A stretch of 64,000 nucleotides of DNA from Balneolales bacterium ANBcel1 (GTDB taxonomy: Bacteria; Bacteroidota; Rhodothermia; Balneolales; Natronogracilivirgulaceae): the NCBI GenBank assembly GCA_029688905.1, contig JARULB010000004.1:186001-250000 (forward strand). The letters are read 5' to 3'. The first letter of the stretch is position 1. The number at the start of each line of letters is the position of its first letter. Shown piece after piece: positions 55,130 through 64,000 of the stretch. A model generated the notes under the pieces. It saw only the letters and a program-made list of their open reading frames with translations, ran no database searches and had not been told where the DNA came from. Position numbers and translations under genes: made by a program.

Positions 55130-55742
55130 TCCCGCATGTCCGGGCGGCATCGTCACAGGTTGCCGAACCGACTGATATGCTTTGCCGTTGACTTAATCCG
55201 GCAAACGCCGCACTGCTTGTATGGCAGACGGCGCAAAATTACTGAAAGGCCATGCTCCACCGGAGTGTGGCCTTTTTTTATGCCTTACCCGTTCTCCCCG
55301 CAGCCATATCCAGCCGTAATCTCATGTTACCATAATAACCCCATACAATCGCAACCTCATCCTGCCAAAATTTCTCCTACCCGCCTTCCGGCTTCCCGTT
55401 TTGCATCACCCGCCAATACCTTTGAGCTCATTGAATCAGCGCATCCGGTAAGAGCGTACCTCACATTTCTTTCGGGTGTCTCCGGCCAGTTCGAAAGTTC
55501 TTGAAATTGCCCATACCCTTTATTATGTTGACTGAAGAAAGTATTTAACCTTTTGATAAATCCGGAAATAAACCTGCACCTCCGGAAATACTGCACCGGG
55601 AAAGTGAATCGCCGGGAATTATTTAGATTGTCACAGCGCGCAAGGCATCGCTTTCCTTTGACATACATGGCGGTTATGGTACCAGAGCACAGTACATCGC
55701 CGGCAGACCGTCATCAACGGGTACACATAATGGGGAGCCTCT
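55130..55742. other. Intergenic, contains the terminator at 55246-55279
   Basis: About 610 bases between two genes on the same strand. Apart from the terminator, nothing was recognised. The second half is expected to hold the promoter of the large GLUG gene. Confidence 0.5.
55246..55279 (+). terminator. Rho-independent terminator after the starch-binding-like gene
   Basis: The arms AAGGCCA.GCTCC and GGAGT.TGGCCTT enclose a 3-base loop and are followed by a T-run of seven. It lies about 115 bases after the stop codon at 55129. Confidence 0.9.
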
Positions 55743-58700
55743 ATGACGAACTCGCTACGAATACTTCTGACCATCATTTTTGTCGTTTCTTCCTCCGCTC
55801 TGTCGCCACTGCAAGCACAGTTCGCAGGTGGGAACGGATCTGCAGAAGCCCCCTGGCAGATTGAAAGTCCGACCCAACTGCTCAATATCGACGATCACCT
55901 GGACGGATATTTTATCCAGACCGGCCACATAGACATGGCCGGCATCAGTTTCACAGCCATCGGAAGCCCCTCGAACCCGTTCACCGGGTATTACGACGGA
56001 GCACATTATGAGATCCGCAACATGAGCATTTCCGAACCGGAAATGAACGAGCAGGCACTCTTCAGGGCGGCCGAAGAAGCCGTATTCCGCAATATGATCT
56101 TCACTGATGCTTCCGTGGAAGGAAGCAGAAGAGTTGGCATCCTGGTCGGGGTTGCCGAGGGCATAATCTTCGAAAACATTTCGGTAAGCGGTGAGGTGAT
56201 TTCCCACGGAAGTACAGGAATGAATTGGTCAGAGGCCGGTGGCATGGCCGGCTCGATTCGAGGTGGCATCGTGCGTCATTGTATTGCGGATGTGGTAGTC
56301 ACAGGACACAGAACAGTTGGCGGTTTGATCGGATCCTTCACCAATTCTGCTGAAATATACCAATCGGCTTCCTACGGCCAGATTTCGGGGCAAGGATCAA
56401 ATAGTGGTGGTCTTATCGGTCTTATGGGCGGCACCGGTGTCATCACCGACAGCTACAGCCATGCCAACGTGGAAGGTGATAATACCGTCGGCGGACTGAT
56501 TGGCAATTTTTCTGCACAAGGTGGACGCATCCAGAACTGCCTGAGCACCGGACGGGTGACCGGCACCGGCGACGACGTGGGCGGGCTACTGGGCTCGGTC
56601 TTCTCGGCAACACGCATGAACATCAGCCACTGTTTCTGGAATGCTTCCGCCTCCGATATCACAGCAAGCGCGGGCGGAGCGGGCGTGAAAGGCCTGTCCA
56701 TGACAGAACTGATGCAGCGCGAAACCTACAACGGCTTCAATTTCCACTCCCTCTGGCAGATCGATGATGGCAACTCCTACCCCTCATTCCAGGACTTGTC
56801 CGATTACGAGATCCCCGAACCGGCTTCCATCGATGAGCTTCAGGGCGATGGCACAGCCGATGAGCCCTGGTTGATATCCTCGCCCTCCGAGCTGCTGGCC
56901 ATAGCGGATAATGTCCACGGACACTACCGACTGACCGCCGATATTGACCTGGAGTCCAGTGCCATCTGGAATTATGGGCGGGGATGGACGCCTCTGGGGG
57001 GCATCAATGAAGGGGAGCACTTCACGGGTGTTCTGGACGGTGACGGCCACCGCATAACCGGCATGGTGATCAACGCCCCCATGCGTGATCACACCGGGAT
57101 CATCCGTCATGCTGAAGATGCCGTTATCCATGACCTCATACTGGAGCATCATTATGTGATCGGCTCGGATTACACCGGCGGAATTATCGGAGAGGGCGAA
57201 TCGGTGGTCATGGAAAATATTCAGCTGAATGGTGATATACGATCAGCAGGCGGCAGATGGTCTCAGGCCGGTGGTATTGCAGGCAGGGCAGATAACAGCG
57301 TGTTTCGCCATAATCTTGCTCATGTAACCGTTACAGGGACGCGAAGAGTGGGTGGGCTTATAGGCGACTTTATCGACTCGGAGATGTATCATTCGGCCTC
57401 ATACGGTCATGTGTGGGCCGATGTAAGTAATGCAGGTGGGCTCATCGGTAATTCCAGCGGCGCAGGTGTGATCACCGACTGCTACAGCCATGCCGACGTG
57501 GAAGGCGAAAGACATGTTGGCGGACTGATCGGCAATTTCCAAAGTGGACGCATCCAGAACTGCCTGAGCACCGGCCGGGTAACCGGCACCGGTGATGATG
57601 TGGGCGGACTTCTGGGCTCGGTCTTCTCGGCAACACGCATGAACATCAGCCACTGTTACTGGGACGAAACCACTACCGGCCAAAGTGAAAGCGCGGGCGG
57701 AGAGGGTGTGAAAGGCCTTTCCACATCGGAGCTGATGCAGCGCGAAACCTACGACGGCTTCAATTTCCACTCCCTCTGGCAGATCAATGATGGCAGTTCC
57801 TACCCCTCTTTCCAGGCCCTGTCCGAATACGAGATTCCCGAACCGGCTTCCACCGATGATCTCCGAGGCTCTGGCAACAGCGACTCGCCCTGGCTCATTT
57901 CCTCGCCCTCTGAGCTGCTGGCCATGGCGGATAATGTCCACGGCCACTACCGACTGACCGCCGATATTGACCTGGAGTCCAGTGCCATCTGGAATTATGG
58001 GCGGGGATGGACGCCTCTGGCCGGCACCGATGAAGGCGAGCGCTTCACGGGTGTGCTGGACGGTGACGGCCACCGCATCACCGGCATGGTGATCAACGCC
58101 CCCATGCGTGATCACACCGGAATCATCCGTCATGCTGAAGACGCCGTTATCCGGGACCTCATCCTGGACAATCATTATGTAATCGGATCGGACTACATCG
58201 GCGGGATTATCGGAGAGGGCGAATCGGTGGTCATGGAAAATATTCAGATGAATGGTGATATACGGTCAGCAGGCGGCAGATGGTCTCAGGCCGGTGGTAT
58301 TGCTGGCAAGGTAGATAACAGCGTGTTTCGCCATAATCTTGCTCATGTAACCGTTACCGGGACACGAAGAGTGGGCGGGCTTATAGGCGACTTTATCGAC
58401 TCAGAGATATATCAGTCGGCCTCATACGGACATGTGTGGGCCGATGTAGGTAATGCAGGCGGCCTCATCGGTCATTCGGGCGGCACCAGTGTAGTCGGCG
58501 ACAGCTACAGTCATGCCAGCGTAGAAGGTGAAAATCACGTTGGCGGCCTGATTGGCAATTTTACCTGGGGAGACATCCTGAATACCTACAGCATCGGGCA
58601 GGTGACCGGTAGCGGCGATGATGTCGGCGGGCTGATCGGTTCTGTATTTTCCGCATCTCCTGAAAAAAGTTATTGGAACACCGAAACTTCGGGACAGATG

Positions 58701-59162
58701 CAAAGTGCCGGCGGTGACGGCGTGATGGGACGCACCACCGATGAGATGACCTGGCCTTATGCCGAAAACACCTATGAAGAATGGGATTTCAATCAGGTGT
58801 GGAAGCATGACAGCGATGGAATCGCCAACGATGGCTATCCCTTTATTCATGAAAGGTTAACAGTGACCGATGCTCCTGTTGCCGAGACCCATATCCCCTC
58901 CCGGGTGCGTCTGGATCAAAACTACCCCAACCCCTTCAATCCCTCAACAACCATTGTCTACGCAACCGTCGAAAGCGGACAGGTGCGTCTTTCCGTATAT
59001 GATATCCTGGGAAGACGCGTGGCACTGCTTGTGGACGAATACCGGCCGGCAGGTGAACACTCCGTTCACTTCCACACAAGAGGGCTCTCCAGCGGCGTCT
59101 ACTTGTACCGCCTGCAGGTTGGTGATGCGGCCCGGACCCGCAAAATGCAGTTTCTCAAATAA
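55743..59162 (+). CDS. Giant GLUG-repeat secreted protein with type IX sorting domain
   Basis: A 1139-residue surface protein. The signal peptide is followed by three large modules, each opening with 'GNGSAEAPWQIESPTQLLNI' or 'GDGTADEPWLISSPSELLAIADNVHGHYRLTADIDLES'. Each has several GLUG units such as 'TGTRRVGGLIGDFIDSE' and ends with an 'YWN/DETTT.GQ..SAGG.GV.G.....EM' segment. Modules 2 and 3 are nearly identical. A final domain ends with the type IX sorting signal 'LDQNYPNPFNPSTTIVYATVESG'. It is the third GLUG gene in the window. Confidence 0.9.
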   Translation: MTNSLRILLTIIFVVSSSALSPLQAQFAGGNGSAEAPWQIESPTQLLNIDDHLDGYFIQTGHIDMAGISFTAIGSPSNPFTGYYDGAHYEIRNMSISEPEMNEQALFRAAEEAVFRNMIFTDASVEGSRRVGILVGVAEGIIFENISVSGEVISHGSTGMNWSEAGGMAGSIRGGIVRHCIADVVVTGHRTVGGLIGSFTNSAEIYQSASYGQISGQGSNSGGLIGLMGGTGVITDSYSHANVEGDNTVGGLIGNFSAQGGRIQNCLSTGRVTGTGDDVGGLLGSVFSATRMNISHCFWNASASDITASAGGAGVKGLSMTELMQRETYNGFNFHSLWQIDDGNSYPSFQDLSDYEIPEPASIDELQGDGTADEPWLISSPSELLAIADNVHGHYRLTADIDLESSAIWNYGRGWTPLGGINEGEHFTGVLDGDGHRITGMVINAPMRDHTGIIRHAEDAVIHDLILEHHYVIGSDYTGGIIGEGESVVMENIQLNGDIRSAGGRWSQAGGIAGRADNSVFRHNLAHVTVTGTRRVGGLIGDFIDSEMYHSASYGHVWADVSNAGGLIGNSSGAGVITDCYSHADVEGERHVGGLIGNFQSGRIQNCLSTGRVTGTGDDVGGLLGSVFSATRMNISHCYWDETTTGQSESAGGEGVKGLSTSELMQRETYDGFNFHSLWQINDGSSYPSFQALSEYEIPEPASTDDLRGSGNSDSPWLISSPSELLAMADNVHGHYRLTADIDLESSAIWNYGRGWTPLAGTDEGERFTGVLDGDGHRITGMVINAPMRDHTGIIRHAEDAVIRDLILDNHYVIGSDYIGGIIGEGESVVMENIQMNGDIRSAGGRWSQAGGIAGKVDNSVFRHNLAHVTVTGTRRVGGLIGDFIDSEIYQSASYGHVWADVGNAGGLIGHSGGTSVVGDSYSHASVEGENHVGGLIGNFTWGDILNTYSIGQVTGSGDDVGGLIGSVFSASPEKSYWNTETSGQMQSAGGDGVMGRTTDEMTWPYAENTYEEWDFNQVWKHDSDGIANDGYPFIHERLTVTDAPVAETHIPSRVRLDQNYPNPFNPSTTIVYATVESGQVRLSVYDILGRRVALLVDEYRPAGEHSVHFHTRGLSSGVYLYRLQVGDAARTRKMQFLK
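56891..58936. repeat. In-frame tandem duplication, unit 1023 bp
   Basis: Module 2 (from about 56891) and module 3 (from about 57914) of the GLUG protein repeat at a 1023-base spacing, equal to 341 codons. Long stretches are identical at DNA level, for example the coding sequence around 'ADNVHGHYRLTADIDLESSAIWNYGRGWTPL'. The end of the second unit is not sharply defined. Confidence 0.8.
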
Positions 59163-59340
59163 GGATTTTTTTCCGGCAGGTCGCTTGCCAGGTATTCCGG
59201 TTATCCGAAATCTTCTTGTTTCGGGTACCCGGGATATGCCTGGTTCGGCTTTTCCTGGCCAGTATCTCCTTCTTGTAGTGGGATAACAGTATCTGTTCCA
59301 GAGGTGTGCTCATGCAGCCAATATAGCGGAAAGTCCGGGT

Positions 59341-59376
59341 AAAAAAAGGGCCTGCAAGTATCGATCTTGCAAGCCC
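59341..59376 (-). terminator. Rho-independent terminator of the tmRNA gene
   Basis: On the minus strand an 11-base-pair stem, GGGCTTGCAAG with CTTGCAGGCCC (one G-T pair), and a 7-base loop ATCGATA are followed by seven T. It begins 8 bases after the encoded CCA end of the tmRNA. Confidence 0.95.
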
Positions 59377-59384
59377 AATTTTAC

Positions 59385-59757
59385 TGGTGGAGGTGCCGGG
59401 AATTGAACCCGGGTCCGAGATAACGCCCCATCAAGCTTCTACATGCTTAGTCGCCCTATGTATCTCGCCTGAAGGGTTGCCGGGCAACAAGGCGATCTTC
59501 AGGCCAGGCCGGGTCAGGTTTCGCGTAACGCCACCGGCCGGGACGTCACACTATCTTGCTCAGGTTTGGCGCCCTGAGAGGCAGTTAGCAAGAAAACCGC
59601 CAAACGGACGGAATGGCGCTGTTAGGCTGCCATTCGGAACTGAGTATTTTCAGCATTTACATTTAAAGTGCCACTGATTTTTTTACGAGATACCCGTGAC
59701 GGAAACTCGGCATGCCACTTGTGATCACGATCACCCCGTCGAAGCCATGTCACCCCC
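59385..59757 (-). ncRNA. ssrA: Transfer-messenger RNA (tmRNA)
   Basis: tmRNA rescues stalled ribosomes and tags their products for degradation. The 5' end GGGGGTGACATGGCTTCGAC (59757 downward) pairs its first seven bases with CACCTCC at the 3' end, which is followed by ACCA, so CCA is encoded. The T arm 'CCGGGTTCAATTCCCGG' is intact. After a run of seven A, the tag frame reads GTA AAT GCT GAA AAT ACT CAG TTC CGA ATG GCA GCC TAA, giving VNAENTQFRMAA. Total length is 373 bases. Which codon is the resume codon was decided by analogy with E. coli. Confidence 0.96.
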
Positions 59758-60176
59758 TTCGGGAATTCGTCAAACCGCTTCAACAGCCGGCTCTGTGTTA
59801 TCGGTGCCGCTCAATGCTTGCGGCAGACACCTAAGGTAACCAGCGCAAGCGTCAATCACAATGGTACAACGTGCGAACACCGCTTTTCTTGCAACAGGTT
59901 TTCCGTTCTCAAAAAAAACACCGTCCCGCAGGGAACATCCGACAGATTGTTTTCACACAAACCGATATTGCTTTGGCAAATGTGTATCTTCAGACATGCT
60001 GATCTTCATCAAAGGCAGCGCCCGCCGGACGCTTCCATGAACCTTATGGCGCTGCCCGACTGTTCCGTTATTCTGAATTCCCATACAGAAAGCCCGCCTC
60101 CTGTTTTACAGACCAAGGGACCGGGTTTTCCAAACCGAAAGACCGAATCCAACCCGATCACAAACTTTCTGAAACC
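59758..60176. other. Intergenic between divergent tmRNA and dehydrogenase genes
   Basis: About 420 bases. The tmRNA promoter should lie in the first 60 bases, but I could not identify it. Frames in this stretch are short and not protein-like. Confidence 0.5.
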
Positions 60177-61340
60177 ATGAAAATTGCCATTATTGGAGCG
60201 GGTTCTGTTGGATCCGCACTCACCCATGTCCTGATGGAGCAGGAGGCCATCAATACGCTCATCATCCTCGATCGCAATGGGAATGCCCTGGACGAACTCA
60301 AACAGGAGATGGCCGGACACCCTTCCATTTCCAAAATGCGCACCTTCAAGGTTGGTATGGAAGAATACGCTTCGATTCTGACCCTGATCAAGGATATGGA
60401 TGTGATGATCTCGGCACTTCCATACAAGTATAACCTGGAGCTCGCCCGGATTGCCGCTAACAACGAGTGCCATTTCCTTGACCTCGGCGGCAATGACCAG
60501 GTGTTTGAAAAACAGCTGGAACTCGACGACCTTGCCGCGAGAAACCGTACCTATATCGTCCCCAACTGCGGCCTGGCTCCAGGCCTTCTCAACATCATCG
60601 CCTATAACGGTTACAAACAGTTTGACAGTGTCTCGACCCTGGAGATTATGAGCGGCGGCCTCCCCCTGAACCCCAAACCACCTCTCAACCATCACCTCAG
60701 CTTTTCGGCTGTCGGCTTTCTTGAAGAACACCTGCCCCCGGTGCTGGCTGTCCGCGACGGCAAACCGGTTAACGTGGAACCCCTCAGCGGACTTGAACCG
60801 GTTTCGTTTACTTCCCATCCCGAGCTGAAAGGCCTGGAAAAGTTCCACACCGGCGGCCATATCACCTCCATAGCAAAAACCCTGGCCGGTTCGGTGGACA
60901 ACATCAGCTATAAAACCATACGGCACCGCGGCAACCACGATATTATGGAGGCGCTGATAAAACTCGGATTTGCCGAGAAACGGATCATCGATATCGGCAC
61001 CAGCATGACGTACCGTGATCTGCTGATCCGCAAGTTTCGCTCCCAGCTTCCCGAAAACCTGCCCGATATTGTTCTGGCCAAGGTGCGCCTCATCGGAAAA
61101 ATCGATGGCAAGTCGCAAACACACCGATACGAACTGGTCTATGAGTACAACCCCGATGACGGCCACTCCGCGATCATGACCTGCACCGCCGTGCCCACCG
61201 CCATGATCGCCATGTCGGTGCTCAATGGCGAAGTCTCCGGCTCTCCCGGTGTGAAGGCGCCAGAAGAGGTCATCGATGCCGAACCATTCCTCAAAAACCT
61301 TGAGGAATGGGGAATCAACATCAAAAAATCGATAGAATAG
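60177..61340 (+). CDS. Saccharopine dehydrogenase family protein
   Basis: A 387-residue oxidoreductase. The Rossmann start is 'MKIAIIGAGSVGSALTHVLM'. 'ALPYKYNLELARIAANNECHFLDLGGN' and 'NCGLAPGLLNIIAYNGYK' are the family's middle motifs, and 'GGLPLNPKPPLNHHLSFSAVGFLEEH' occurs in lysine-6-dehydrogenase and saccharopine-reductase relatives. The likely substrate is lysine, saccharopine or a carboxylated polyamine; this cannot be resolved from sequence. No lysine gene is adjacent, and the thiamine operon follows on the same strand. Confidence 0.87.
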   Translation: MKIAIIGAGSVGSALTHVLMEQEAINTLIILDRNGNALDELKQEMAGHPSISKMRTFKVGMEEYASILTLIKDMDVMISALPYKYNLELARIAANNECHFLDLGGNDQVFEKQLELDDLAARNRTYIVPNCGLAPGLLNIIAYNGYKQFDSVSTLEIMSGGLPLNPKPPLNHHLSFSAVGFLEEHLPPVLAVRDGKPVNVEPLSGLEPVSFTSHPELKGLEKFHTGGHITSIAKTLAGSVDNISYKTIRHRGNHDIMEALIKLGFAEKRIIDIGTSMTYRDLLIRKFRSQLPENLPDIVLAKVRLIGKIDGKSQTHRYELVYEYNPDDGHSAIMTCTAVPTAMIAMSVLNGEVSGSPGVKAPEEVIDAEPFLKNLEEWGINIKKSIE

Positions 61341-61426
61341 AATCACTGGAACAAAGCCCGATTGTCCACGACATGATGGAATGCTGGACACCGAACCTTT
61401 TGTTCTGGACAATAATAACATACTCC

Positions 61427-61504
61427 ACCATAGGGGTGCCGTGAAATCGGCTGAGATTACACCCTCAACAACCTGATCCGGGTCATGCCGGCGAAGGAAA
61501 TGGT
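61427..61504 (+). promoter_or_regulatory. TPP riboswitch (THI element)
   Basis: The RNA binds thiamine diphosphate. Consensus blocks are in order: AGGGGTGCC, GGCTGAGAT, ACACCC, ACCTGATCCGGGTCAT and CCGGCGAAGGAA. Outer arms ACCAT (61427-61431) and ATGGT (61500-61504) form P1. It lies upstream of thiM and is followed by a terminator, so high TPP should stop transcription of the thiamine genes. Confidence 0.97.
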
Positions 61505-61511
61505 CATTTGA

Positions 61512-61568
61512 AGCCATATCCCCCTCTCCGACAGAATACAACCGGCGAAGGGATGTGGCTTTTTTTTT
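61512..61568 (+). terminator. Riboswitch-controlled terminator before thiM
   Basis: Arms AGCCATATCCC and GGGATGTGGCT form an 11-pair stem (with one wobble), followed by at least eight T. It lies directly after the riboswitch and 55 bases before the thiM start, which is the usual expression platform for control by premature termination. Confidence 0.93.
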
Positions 61569-61622
61569 GCCGGCCGCCGATTCGGCTAAACCGACTTATG
61601 AATCCCAAAAACAGATTTTGCC

Positions 61623-62432
61623 ATGACGACCGAATCTCTTTCCCGTGACATCACCACAATTCAGCAATCGAATCCTCTGGTCCACAGCATCACCAACCAT
61701 GTGGTGATGAATACCACCGCCAACAGCCTGCTGGCACTGGGCGCTTCCCCGGTGATGGCTCATGCCCGGGAAGAAGCCGCGGATATGACCCGAATCGCCG
61801 GGGCATTGGTCCTGAACATCGGTACATTGAGTCCGTTGTGGGTGGAAGCCATGCATCTTTCCCTGGAAGCCGCCGTGGACGCCGGTACACCGGTAGTGCT
61901 GGATCCCGTCGGTGCCGGAGCTACTTCCTACCGAACGAATACGGCTCTTGCACTGCTTAAAACCGGCGGCATCACCGTGCTTCGTGGCAACGCATCGGAA
62001 ATTCTGGCCCTTACCCCGGCCGGGGGCCGGACCAAGGGCGTTGACAGTACCGACGACGCCGACCAGGCCCTGGATGCCATCCGGGAGCTGGCTCTCCGGC
62101 ACGATGTCATCGTTTCGGTAAGCGGTAAAACCGATCACATTATCTCTGCAGAACAGCACATCCGGGTTCAAAACGGAACCGCCCTGATGGCGCGCATCAC
62201 CGGAATGGGCTGCACCGCCTCGGCATTTACCGGTGCTTTTTGTGCCGTGAATGAGGAGTACCTCCAAGCCGCCGCCCACGCAATGGCGACCCTCGGCATT
62301 GCCGGCGAAATTGCCGAAATGGACAGCCGCGGTCCCGGCAGCTTTCCGGTCGTTCTGCTTGACACCCTCGCGAAACTGGATGCGGAAACCGTCACCAAAC
62401 TGGCCAAATTCGATGAAGGTGAGCAAAACTGA
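61623..62432 (+). CDS. thiM: Hydroxyethylthiazole kinase
   Basis: ThiM phosphorylates the thiazole moiety of thiamine for salvage. The 269 residues show 'NPLVHSITNHVVMNTTANSLLALGASPVMAHAREE', 'VLDPVGAGATSYRTNTAL', and 'LMARITGMGCTASAFTGAF' with the anion-hole Gly and Cys of ribokinase-like folds. It is the first gene after the TPP riboswitch, and thiE starts inside its last 20 bases. Salvage of thiazole is therefore directly coupled to thiamine phosphate formation. Confidence 0.95.
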   Translation: MTTESLSRDITTIQQSNPLVHSITNHVVMNTTANSLLALGASPVMAHAREEAADMTRIAGALVLNIGTLSPLWVEAMHLSLEAAVDAGTPVVLDPVGAGATSYRTNTALALLKTGGITVLRGNASEILALTPAGGRTKGVDSTDDADQALDAIRELALRHDVIVSVSGKTDHIISAEQHIRVQNGTALMARITGMGCTASAFTGAFCAVNEEYLQAAAHAMATLGIAGEIAEMDSRGPGSFPVVLLDTLAKLDAETVTKLAKFDEGEQN

Positions 62433-63120
62433 CTTATACAAGAAAGGGGCGCGGAGCCATCCTCCCGCCACATCCCGCCCGGCGACACCGGATTATCGCC
62501 TCTATCTGGTAACCGACAGCGGGATGACCGGGCCCGGGCGCCTGGCAGATTGCGCGGCCGAAGCTGCCATGGGTGGAGCCACTATGGTCCAGTATCGAGA
62601 AAAGTCCGCTTCCACCGCACAATTGATCCGGGAGGCAGAAACCCTGCTCCATAAGCTGCGGCCAATGGGTATTCCGCTCATCATCAACGACCGGGTGGAT
62701 GTGGCCCTGGCTATCGGTGCCGACGGCGTACATGTCGGGCAGAACGACATGGATCCGCAAACGGCACGAAGGCTCATGGGACCCGATGCTATTATCGGCT
62801 ATTCGGTTGAAACACCGGAACAGGCTCAAATGGCAGAGTTATGGGACATCGACTACCTGGGAGTGAGCCCGATTTTCGCAACACCGACCAAAACCGATAC
62901 CGGAATCCCGTGGGGGCTGGACGGCCTTCGCACACTGCGGACATCCACACGCATTCCGCTTGTCGCTATTGGCGGTATGAACCGGGAAACCATCGCCGAA
63001 ACCCTCAAAGCCGGGGCCGACGGAGTTGCGGTTGTCTCGGCTATTTGTGCCGCCGGCGACCCCCGAATGGCCGCAAGGGAACTGCTGGCCATCATTGATT
63101 CGGCATTAAACGCAAAATGA
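62413..63120 (+). CDS. thiE: Thiamine-phosphate synthase
   Basis: ThiE joins HMP-diphosphate and thiazole phosphate. A TIM-barrel protein of 235 residues, with 'MVQYREKSASTAQLIREAE', 'PLIINDRVDVALAIGADGVHVGQNDM' and 'YLGVSPIFATPTKTDTGIPWGLDGLRTL' as diphosphate-binding motifs and 'AIGGMNRETIAETLKAGADGVAVVSAI' near the end. The start at 62413 overlaps thiM by 20 bases; a longer frame from 62251 translates unrelated sequence. About 25 extra basic residues precede the barrel. Confidence 0.95.
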   Translation: MKVSKTDLYKKGARSHPPATSRPATPDYRLYLVTDSGMTGPGRLADCAAEAAMGGATMVQYREKSASTAQLIREAETLLHKLRPMGIPLIINDRVDVALAIGADGVHVGQNDMDPQTARRLMGPDAIIGYSVETPEQAQMAELWDIDYLGVSPIFATPTKTDTGIPWGLDGLRTLRTSTRIPLVAIGGMNRETIAETLKAGADGVAVVSAICAAGDPRMAARELLAIIDSALNAK

Positions 63121-64000
63121 CAGCCATGGAAGAGCACCCCCTCAAACAAATCGGCGAATTCGGATTAATCGACCGGATATTATCCTGGTTCGGTGCCGAA
63201 ACGACCGACCTGGAAGGCGCCGGAGACGACTGTACCGTATTAAAACGCAACGGCGACTCCGTCGATCTGGTAACCACCGACCTGCTGATTGAAGAGACAC
63301 ATTTTCTGTTTGAAAAAATCACGCCATACCAACTTGGGCATAAAGCCCTGGCGGTTAATCTGAGCGATATCGCCGCTATGGGTGGTCGCCCCAAAAATGT
63401 CTGGCTCTCTATCGGACTCACCACACGGGCCGACCTCAACTGGCTCGAAGATTTTTTTTCGGGGATGAAGGACCTGGCTCATAAATACGGAGTCAAACTG
63501 ATGGGAGGCGATACCACACGCTCTCAGAATCACCTGGTCATTAATATCATGGTGACCGGTGAGGCTGCTCCCGACAGAGTGAAATTCCGATCCTCCGCCC
63601 GCCCGGACGACATCATTTTTGTAACCGATCCAGTCGGCGATTCCGGTGGCGGGCTGCAATTGCTGCTGGAGGGAGATCTCTACACAACCGATCCGGATGA
63701 GCAGAAACTGATAACCGCTCACAACCTGCCCTGGCCCTGTGTTGACGAAGGGGTTTGGCTGGGGCAGCAACCTGCCGTTCATGCCCTCATTGACGTATCG
63801 GACGGGATTTCATCGGACGCCGGGCATATTGCCAACCGATCCGGAGTGGCCATGAACATCGAGCTGTCAGCCCTGCCGATAAGCAGCGAACTGAGACGGG
63901 TCGCCCGGAAACGCAACTGGGACCCGGTGCAACTGGCCTGCTCGGCCGGTGAGGATTATGTTCTGATGGGTACATGCGCCCCGGCAGAATGGGACACCCT
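63117..64000 (+). CDS. thiL: Thiamine-monophosphate kinase (partial, runs off right edge)
   Basis: ThiL makes thiamine diphosphate from the monophosphate. The ATG at 63117 overlaps the thiE stop (ATGA). Visible motifs include 'GAGDDCTVL', 'DLVTTDLLIEETHF', 'LAVNLSDIAAMGGRP', 'LMGGDTTRSQNHLVINIMVTG' and 'VGDSGGGLQLLLEG', all typical of the AIR-synthase/ThiL fold. The frame is open to base 64000, about 294 residues, and a complete ThiL is usually about 320-350, so only the end is missing. Confidence 0.95.
   Translation, partial: MTAMEEHPLKQIGEFGLIDRILSWFGAETTDLEGAGDDCTVLKRNGDSVDLVTTDLLIEETHFLFEKITPYQLGHKALAVNLSDIAAMGGRPKNVWLSIGLTTRADLNWLEDFFSGMKDLAHKYGVKLMGGDTTRSQNHLVINIMVTGEAAPDRVKFRSSARPDDIIFVTDPVGDSGGGLQLLLEGDLYTTDPDEQKLITAHNLPWPCVDEGVWLGQQPAVHALIDVSDGISSDAGHIANRSGVAMNIELSALPISSELRRVARKRNWDPVQLACSAGEDYVLMGTCAPAEWDT

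Noticed and set aside
59325-59345. A 'GGAAAGTCCGGG' word resembling the conserved 5' part of RNase P RNA
   Set aside because: It is followed immediately by the A-run of the tmRNA terminator, and no other RNase P RNA element is present nearby.

Overview
The window looks like a chromosomal segment of a Bacteroidota-superphylum bacterium, probably Balneolota or Rhodothermota. Five large secreted proteins end in the 'QNYPNPFNP...GxxVxxLxxxxxxxG.H...F' type sorting domain used by type IX secretion in that group. Acid-rich proteins and a fused sucrose-phosphate synthase/phosphatase suggest a halophilic or haloalkaliphilic lifestyle (inference). No IS element, prophage or CRISPR array was seen. All calls come from reading the sequence and protein motifs; no database search was run.

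Layout. 0-5.4 kb: a large membrane protein of the spermidine-synthase-like class with a PCMT-type methyltransferase upstream, TspO, and a SMUG2-like uracil-DNA glycosylase. 5.4-8.9 kb: pyruvate dehydrogenase genes pdhA-pdhB-pdhC (minus strand). 9.2-14.4 kb: alaS and a divergent M3 metallopeptidase lipoprotein, separated by a perfect 8-bp tandem repeat. 14.6-19.5 kb: a TetR-regulated export operon (tetR, tolC, hlyD, ABC-2 permease) that lacks an ATPase gene.

19.7-38.9 kb holds many genes for breaking down and recycling peptidoglycan: a GHL10 (DigH-like) lipoprotein, a BadF-type amino-sugar kinase, a NamZ-type exo-muramidase lipoprotein, a cytoplasmic NagZ, a DUF1460 amidase-like protein co-oriented with a DUF4922 HIT/GalT-like enzyme, a serine beta-lactamase-like lipoprotein and an AmpG-type muropeptide permease with an unusual inserted domain. 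It is interrupted by a GH127 arabinofuranosidase, an esterase and an arsenic operon (arsR-arsM-acr3-unknown). The link to one recycling pathway is inference, but it is the most system-like feature here.

39-43.8 kb: two GLUG-repeat surface proteins lie between the full ampG-like gene and a truncated second copy of its 5' end. The two copies are direct repeats, so the cassette could in principle be lost by recombination without destroying ampG. The GLUG genes also share a perfectly identical 145-bp block in their sorting domains. 44-53.5 kb: a beta-propeller lipoprotein, a class V aminotransferase, a YihY/BrkB membrane protein, the sucrose-phosphate synthase/phosphatase, a two-module secreted protein and typA. 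54-59.2 kb: a secreted protein with two starch-binding-like domains behind a LacI-family-like palindrome, and a 1139-residue GLUG protein built partly by an in-frame 1023-bp duplication.

59.4-64 kb: a tmRNA gene with its own terminator and an atypical readable tag, a saccharopine-dehydrogenase-family gene, then a TPP riboswitch with a terminator controlling thiM-thiE-thiL; thiL runs off the right edge.
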